64,000 bases of DNA from Welwitschia mirabilis (lineage: Eukaryota > Gnetophyta > Gnetopsida > Welwitschiales), in contig JBOZIK010000001.1 of the NCBI GenBank assembly GCA_051453625.1, positions 74,828,181-74,892,180 of the forward strand, read 5' to 3'. Positions within the stretch are counted from its first letter, which is position 1. Each line of letters begins with the position of its first letter. The notes under the pieces are model-generated. The model was not told the origin of the DNA. It ran no database searches and was given only the letters and a program-made list of their open reading frames with translations. A program made the translations under genes and the position numbers. Of this stretch, positions 58,658 through 64,000 are shown in pieces.

Positions 58658-61214
58658 TTAGGTTGTAATTTTACTGGTTGTAACTATTATGAAGCCATTT
58701 TAGCATTAAATACAGGTTAACAAATTTACTAGAATAACTATTATTAAAATATAAGATGCAATTTCACTTGGTTTAACTTTGTTAAAGTTGTGAGTTTTTA
58801 CATGGAAATAAAAAATTATAATTTATGTCATTTGATTCCTAAGAGGTTGTCATAACTCCAAGAATGGTATTTAACTGATCAAATAAAGTTAGAACACTAG
58901 TAAACCGATTTAAAAACTTAGTAGATGAGTTTATGAATAAGGACATAAGTGGGGAGATAGAAACTCTATCATGTTTCTACATCTATCATGTTTATGGTAC
59001 CTTTGAAAGTTGGAGTATTTGTCCACTTAACTTACACCATACGAAACACATTAGAATTATTCAATTTGACTATTTTTCAACTTGTGAAAAGAGTAGATAT
59101 ATGATGAAATGTAGAAATACAATGAAATCCAAAAATACTTCAAGAATTACTTTCAACACTTGTGAAATGAGAAGAACTTAAATAAAGCTATAGAGGTAGG
59201 TACATTTTCAAATTTTTTATAAATGTGAAGACCAACAAGTTATACAATCTTATAAATATGTATGAAAAATAAATGTCAAAAGAGTTATGAAAGGTCTATA
59301 TCTAGTGATTTGAGGTTAATTCAAATTATTTTAACCAAAGACAATGGTAGAAGATTTAATAAACACCAGAATTAGTAAAGAATTATGCATCATTAATAAA
59401 AATATGAGCAAAGGAAGAATTATTAAGATATAAAACAATGCAATCATGAAGAAATCACCCACTCAGAATGTGGATATCATCAAATGAAGATGTAAAGATA
59501 TAAGGCTGCAATCAATACTAGAGCAACAAATAAAATTCAAGAAAGAAGTAGACTTATCTAACTTAAGGAAGAATATGAATTGTAAGACTACCAAGAAATA
59601 ATTAGTCTTTTAAAATACAACTAATGATTTTAAGATCATGGAGTAATTTTCTATATTAGAGACCTCACTATGTTAGAAATTGCCTTAAAAGGAAGAAACA
59701 CGTAGTACCTACAACAAATGAATAGAAGATGTCATCTACTTAGATCTAGAGATTATTTCTATTAAAGCCAATTTTCATCCTCTGGTTTTATGTTTCCTAG
59801 AATCTCTATTACTTTTAACGGTGATAATGGATTAAAGAACAATGAAATTTTCTCAGATAAGAAAACAAAAGTAACCTAAAAGTTGTATACAATAATTGCA
59901 TTAATGAAGTAAGTAAGAATGAAAAATTAATACAAGAAATTAATTATTTACCTCTATTGAATGAAAACCTTCTAGAACCTAAGGTATAAATAGTTGAGGT
60001 TTTTTCTCATTAGCATGTAAAGGCTTTTCTTCATATTATCTAGATATGTTGATAAACAAAAGTGAAGAAGCATTAATTGCAATAATGGATGAACTCTTAG
60101 GCTTATTTAATTAGCACATATACTATTACTAGTAAATTTTTAAATAACCCTTATCTCAAGAATTCTTATATTAATTAAACCCTCATTTGTAGTTATTATT
60201 GTCATGCATCTAGTAATCTTTAGCTACATGATAAGTCTTAACCAGCTAATCTTATTAGTATATGATTAAAGTTTGTGATCTTATTTAGATGGATTATCCA
60301 GTTCAACCTTATGTACTAGACATTGCTCACTCTTAATAAATCTAAAATTTCTTGTATACTTATTTAGTAATATATACTATCCTTAACTTATTAGACTCTA
60401 AGATGTTATATCATCTATATAAATCATTCAAGTGAAAATTCAACTAGATTATACATGGAGAAGTATCAAGAAATCTTTGAAAGAAGAAGTATACAACAAA
60501 GAAGTATAATGTGTAAGAGATCTATAATTTTAAAACTTAATTTTAAGGAATTTTTACATAAGAACCTTAGAAATATGTGTTACAATTTTGAGTAAGAGAT
60601 TGTTGTGTTACCATATTGGAGTTATAGATTTGGACTTAATGGTTGAAGCAAATTTTTCTTTGATCAAATTGAGGAGGTTATTGAGATATTTTAACTTAAT
60701 AAACTAAATGATTCAACTTATTTATAACTGTATTTCACTAATTTTTTTAGAAATTCCTTGAATAAGAAATATAGTAGTTCACAACTTCTACCTATCAAGT
60801 AATCATTATAGCCTTAGAAGATGGAAAAGGATAGAATATCATCATTAATAAAAGAGTATGTATAGACTTTGAAGTCAATATGCCATGAAGTTTAGCATTA
60901 CGATAAAGGTAATTAGGCAACTCACTTAATACAAGAATCAGTTTTATGAATATTTAGATTGATGATATTAATTATCTAAAATAACTTAAGTGAATTTATT
61001 TATTAAAGAACAATGGTATAAAGCTAAAGGTCATCCTATATCAACTACTTTCAATATGAAGGCACCAAAGAAAAACTTTAAATATGCACTTTATAGTAAG
61101 ATTGTTAAAATAAAGAAGGAAGAATATGGCTTTATCGATCTATTATGGAGTGCTTAGTAAGATGACATAATTCATATTATAAATAAAGATACCAATTACA
61201 ATTTGAATTGCAAA
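58658..61214 (+). pseudogene. Gypsy H interior, gag and pol too decayed to delimit
   Basis: Weak gag-like text occurs at about 58840-59340, for example 'VNRFKNLVDEFMN' and 'KINVKRVMKGLYLVI' (compare 'RKxRRFxxGL' in chromovirus gags). An open frame at 58933-59181 lies within it. No CCHC knuckle, protease or F-x-D-D block was found. The interior is only about 2.7 kb after removing the assembly overlap, far shorter than a full chromovirus, so large deletions are likely. 'INKRVCIDFEVN' near 60835-60875 resembles the RT start 'RVCxDYRxLN'. Confidence 0.4.
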
Positions 61215-61314
61215 NNNNNNNNNNNNNNNNNNNNNNNNNNNNNNNNNNNNNNNNNNNNNNNNNNNNNNNNNNNNNNNNNNNNNNNNNNNNNNNNNNNNNN
61301 NNNNNNNNNNNNNN

Positions 61315-62709
61315 ATGATGATAATGAATTAAAGAATAATGAAATTTTCTCAGATAAGAAAACAAAAGTAATCTAAAAGTTGTATAAATTAATTCCATTA
61401 ATGAAGTAAGTAGGAATGGAAAATTAATATAAGAAATTAATTCTTTACCTCTATTGAATGAAAACCTTCTAGAACCTAAGGTAGAAATAGTTGAGGTTTT
61501 TCCTCATTAGCATGTAAAGGCTTTTCTTCATATTATCTAGATATGTTGATAAACAAAAGTGAAGAAGAATTAATTGCAATAATGGGTGAACTCTTAGGCT
61601 TACCTAATTAGCACATATACTATTATCAGTAAATTTTTTAATAACCCTTATCTCAAGAATACTTATATTAATTAAACCCTAATTTGTAGTTATTGTTGGC
61701 ATGAATCTAGTAATATTTAGCTACATGATAAGTCTTAACTAGCTAATCCTATTAGTATATGATTAAAGTTTGTAATCTTATTTAGATGGATTATGTAGTT
61801 CAACCTTATGTACTAGACATTACTCACTCTTAACAAATTTAAAATTCCTTGTATACTTATTTAGTAATATATTCTATCCTTAACTTATTACTATCTAAGA
61901 TATTATATCATCTATATAAATAATTCAAGTGAAAATTCAACTAGATTATACATGAAGAAGTGTCAAGAAATCTTTGAAGGAATAAGTATACAACAAAGAA
62001 GTATAATGTGGAAGAGATCTATAATTTTAAAACTTAATATTAAGGAATTTTTACATAAGAACCTTAGAAATATGTGTTACAATTTAAGTAAGAGATTGTT
62101 TTATTACCATATTGGAGTTGTAGATTTGGACATAATGGTTTAAGCACATTTTTCTTTGATCAAAGTGAGGAGGTTATTGAGATATTTTGAATTAAGAAAC
62201 TAAATGGTTCAACTTATTTATAAGTGTATTCCACTATGTTTTTTTTTTAATTTTTGCATAAGAAATATGCTAGTTCACAACTTCTACCTATCAAGTATCA
62301 TTATAGCCTTAGAAAATGGAAAAGGATAGAAGATCATTATTAATAAAAGAGTATGTATAGACTTTGAAGTCAATATGCCATGAAGTTTAGCACTATGATA
62401 AAGGTAATTAGGCAACTCACTTAATACAAGAATAAGTTTTATGGATATTTAGATTGATGATATTAATTATTTAAAATAAGTTAAGTGAATTTGTTTATTA
62501 AAGAACAATGGTATAAAGCTAAAGGCAATCCTATATCAACTACTTTCAATATGAAGGCACCTAAGAAGAACTTTAATTATGCACTTCATAGTAAGATTGT
62601 TAAAATAAATAAGAAAGAATATGGCTTTGTTTATCTATTATGGAGTGCTTAGTAAGATGACATAATTCATATTATAAATAAAGATACCAATTACAATTTG
62701 AATTGCAAA
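61315..62709. repeat. Assembly overlap L: repeats 59818-61214 across a 100-N gap
   Basis: After the gap 61215-61314 the right contig restarts at 'GATAATGAATTAAAGAATAA' (matching about 59823). It stays collinear to 'TTACAATTTGAATTGCAAA' (about 62709), where the left contig stopped. Substitutions and small indels give a haplotype-like difference. Confidence 0.88.
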
Positions 62710-62755
62710 ATTAATCTTTAGGAAGATTATGAAGTTTTGCATGGTTGTAAAGCCA

Positions 62756-62910
62756 ACTTTTAATACATAGTGTAGAGAATATTTTTAAGATTAATATGAT
62801 TTAAGCAATCTATAAAATTAGCAACTTGGGAGATAAAAACATATATTAATCAATAGATACTTGATCTTTTAGTAAGTTTCAAGGATAAAACTTCTTAGGA
62901 TCGTGAGAAA
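62756..62910 (+). pseudogene. Chromovirus-like pol tail of gypsy H
   Basis: A-T-W-E at 62821-62832 is followed by 'SFKDKTS' and a purine-rich run directly before the LTR start. It matches 53792-53953 closely. This is the true 3' end of the element whose first LTR is at 53954. Confidence 0.62.
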
Positions 62911-64000
62911 TGTCACATCCATATTTTTGCTCATTTTAAAAATTTACAAAGATTACGTTTAATGAAATATTTATAAATATTTAATTATTTTATGATATCT
63001 AACTGATCTAAATATTATGTTTTTGAGATGCTATTATATTAAATTGTGCCTTAAGTTCCTTTTATTTTGCTTAAAAAATATTACTTATAATTTTCAAATA
63101 TGTTCTTGCAATGGTAATGATTTCATTTACTTTTATTTTATTGCACTTTTTGAAAATTTATATATTTAAATATAAATTGTGAAGTCTTTTTATTTATTTT
63201 CCCTCATTATTATGATTAAATGCGAAAGAATTATTTTTATATTACTAAAGCACCCAGTGATCAGGCAAGCCATTATGAGATGTTATGAAACTCTCTTATC
63301 ATTGGCTCATTTTATGTCCTTTTGTATTTTTGAATGTTATCATCTTATCTAGGTTCTCTTACTTTATGTAGAGTCCTTTCTTCCTCAAATCTAGTTTATT
63401 TTCTGAAATAATGTTGCTTTGAAATCTTAGAGTTTAGGAGGCCTAGGAAGTTTTCAACTTAAAAGATATTCAAAGAACTCAAACATATATAATCATAACT
63501 TTATTCGTTTGCTTTTTTATTAGTCCTCTTTATGCATTTCATTATTAAGATTGTCATGTTTATATTCCTATAAGATAAATGTTAAATTGTGTAAAACTTG
63601 AAAAAAACTAAATTTAGTATTTTTACATGTCTTGTCTCCATTCATCCTTTGTGCTCGATATCTTGATGTTATTTGTTCTTAGTATGAGTTAATAGCTCAT
63701 GGTTAAACTTTATTTTATTTACCTTATCATCTTGCTATTTGAAATCTATGGTTTTGAGTTAATGGCTTGTGGTTAAATATTATTATATTTTCTTATTATT
63801 ATTATGTCTTAAACTTATGGTTATGGATTTCCACAGATTATCAAATGAGGTCATAGGATTCACAAATTACTAAATGAGGTAGTGAAGTGAGAATTACATA
63901 GATAACCAAATGTGGTAGTGGGGATATTTGTTATAACCCACATTTTGTAAGCTTTAATTAATATGGTTTCTAAACTATGTAAAACATTTTGATATTAATT
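62911..64000 (+). mobile_element. Second LTR of gypsy H, cut by the window end
   Basis: The LTR starts TGTCACATCC and follows the first LTR for its whole visible length, including the TATA-like region near 63355 and the minisatellite near 63830-63925. Divergence by eye is well above that of the assembly overlaps, which implies an old insertion if these are the two LTRs of one element. Confidence 0.65.

Overview
The window is repeat-rich nuclear DNA from a seed plant. It is very AT-rich, and I found no intact protein-coding gene, tRNA, rRNA or CRISPR array. Every recognisable reading frame is a decayed LTR-retrotransposon domain: Ty3/gypsy gag, protease, reverse transcriptase (RT), RNase H and integrase; Ty1/copia pol; and the plant-specific transposon-protein ORF found in Athila/Tat-like elements. 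The frames are broken mostly where Gln, Arg or Trp codons became TAA, TAG or TGA. That pattern fits long-term deamination of methylated cytosine in silenced heterochromatin. The species cannot be named from this sequence.

Layout. 1-7010: Athila/Tat-like gypsy remnant A (+), protease to integrase, then a 3' region with a transposon-protein ORF. 7430-11345: two diverged copies of the same 3' unit, with a fold-back AT-rich block between them. 11390-14760: pol end and minisatellite-bearing LTR of chromovirus-like gypsy B (+). 16900-22500: gypsy C (-). 24300-29634: copia D (-), whose gag is cut by a + strand LTR (E, 32724-34373). 34386-38264: probable interior of E plus unassigned sequence. 39855-40560: protease of gypsy F (+). 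41600-44700: gag, protease and partial RT of gypsy G (+). 45945-46920: another transposon-protein-like ORF. 46920-53790: mostly unassigned, with a few simple or tandem repeats. 53792-64000: chromovirus-like gypsy H (+), read as pol tail, LTR, primer-site region, decayed interior, pol tail, LTR.

The most useful result concerns the assembly. Nine of the N gaps are flanked by sequence that is repeated across the gap: the left contig ends in the same sequence with which the right contig begins. Overlaps run from 66 bp to about 3 kb. Two are exactly 77 bp and identical, which looks like a de Bruijn k-mer overlap. The long ones differ by scattered substitutions and indels, like two haplotypes. About 10.7 kb of the window is therefore probably counted twice, and apparent tandem duplications of RT, gag, LTR and TATA elements here should not be read as biology.

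No new functional system is visible. What deserves follow-up is structural: fold-back and tandem AT-rich blocks, minisatellites inside chromovirus LTRs, a triplicated primer-binding motif, and an LTR-interior-LTR arrangement with an extra pol tail.
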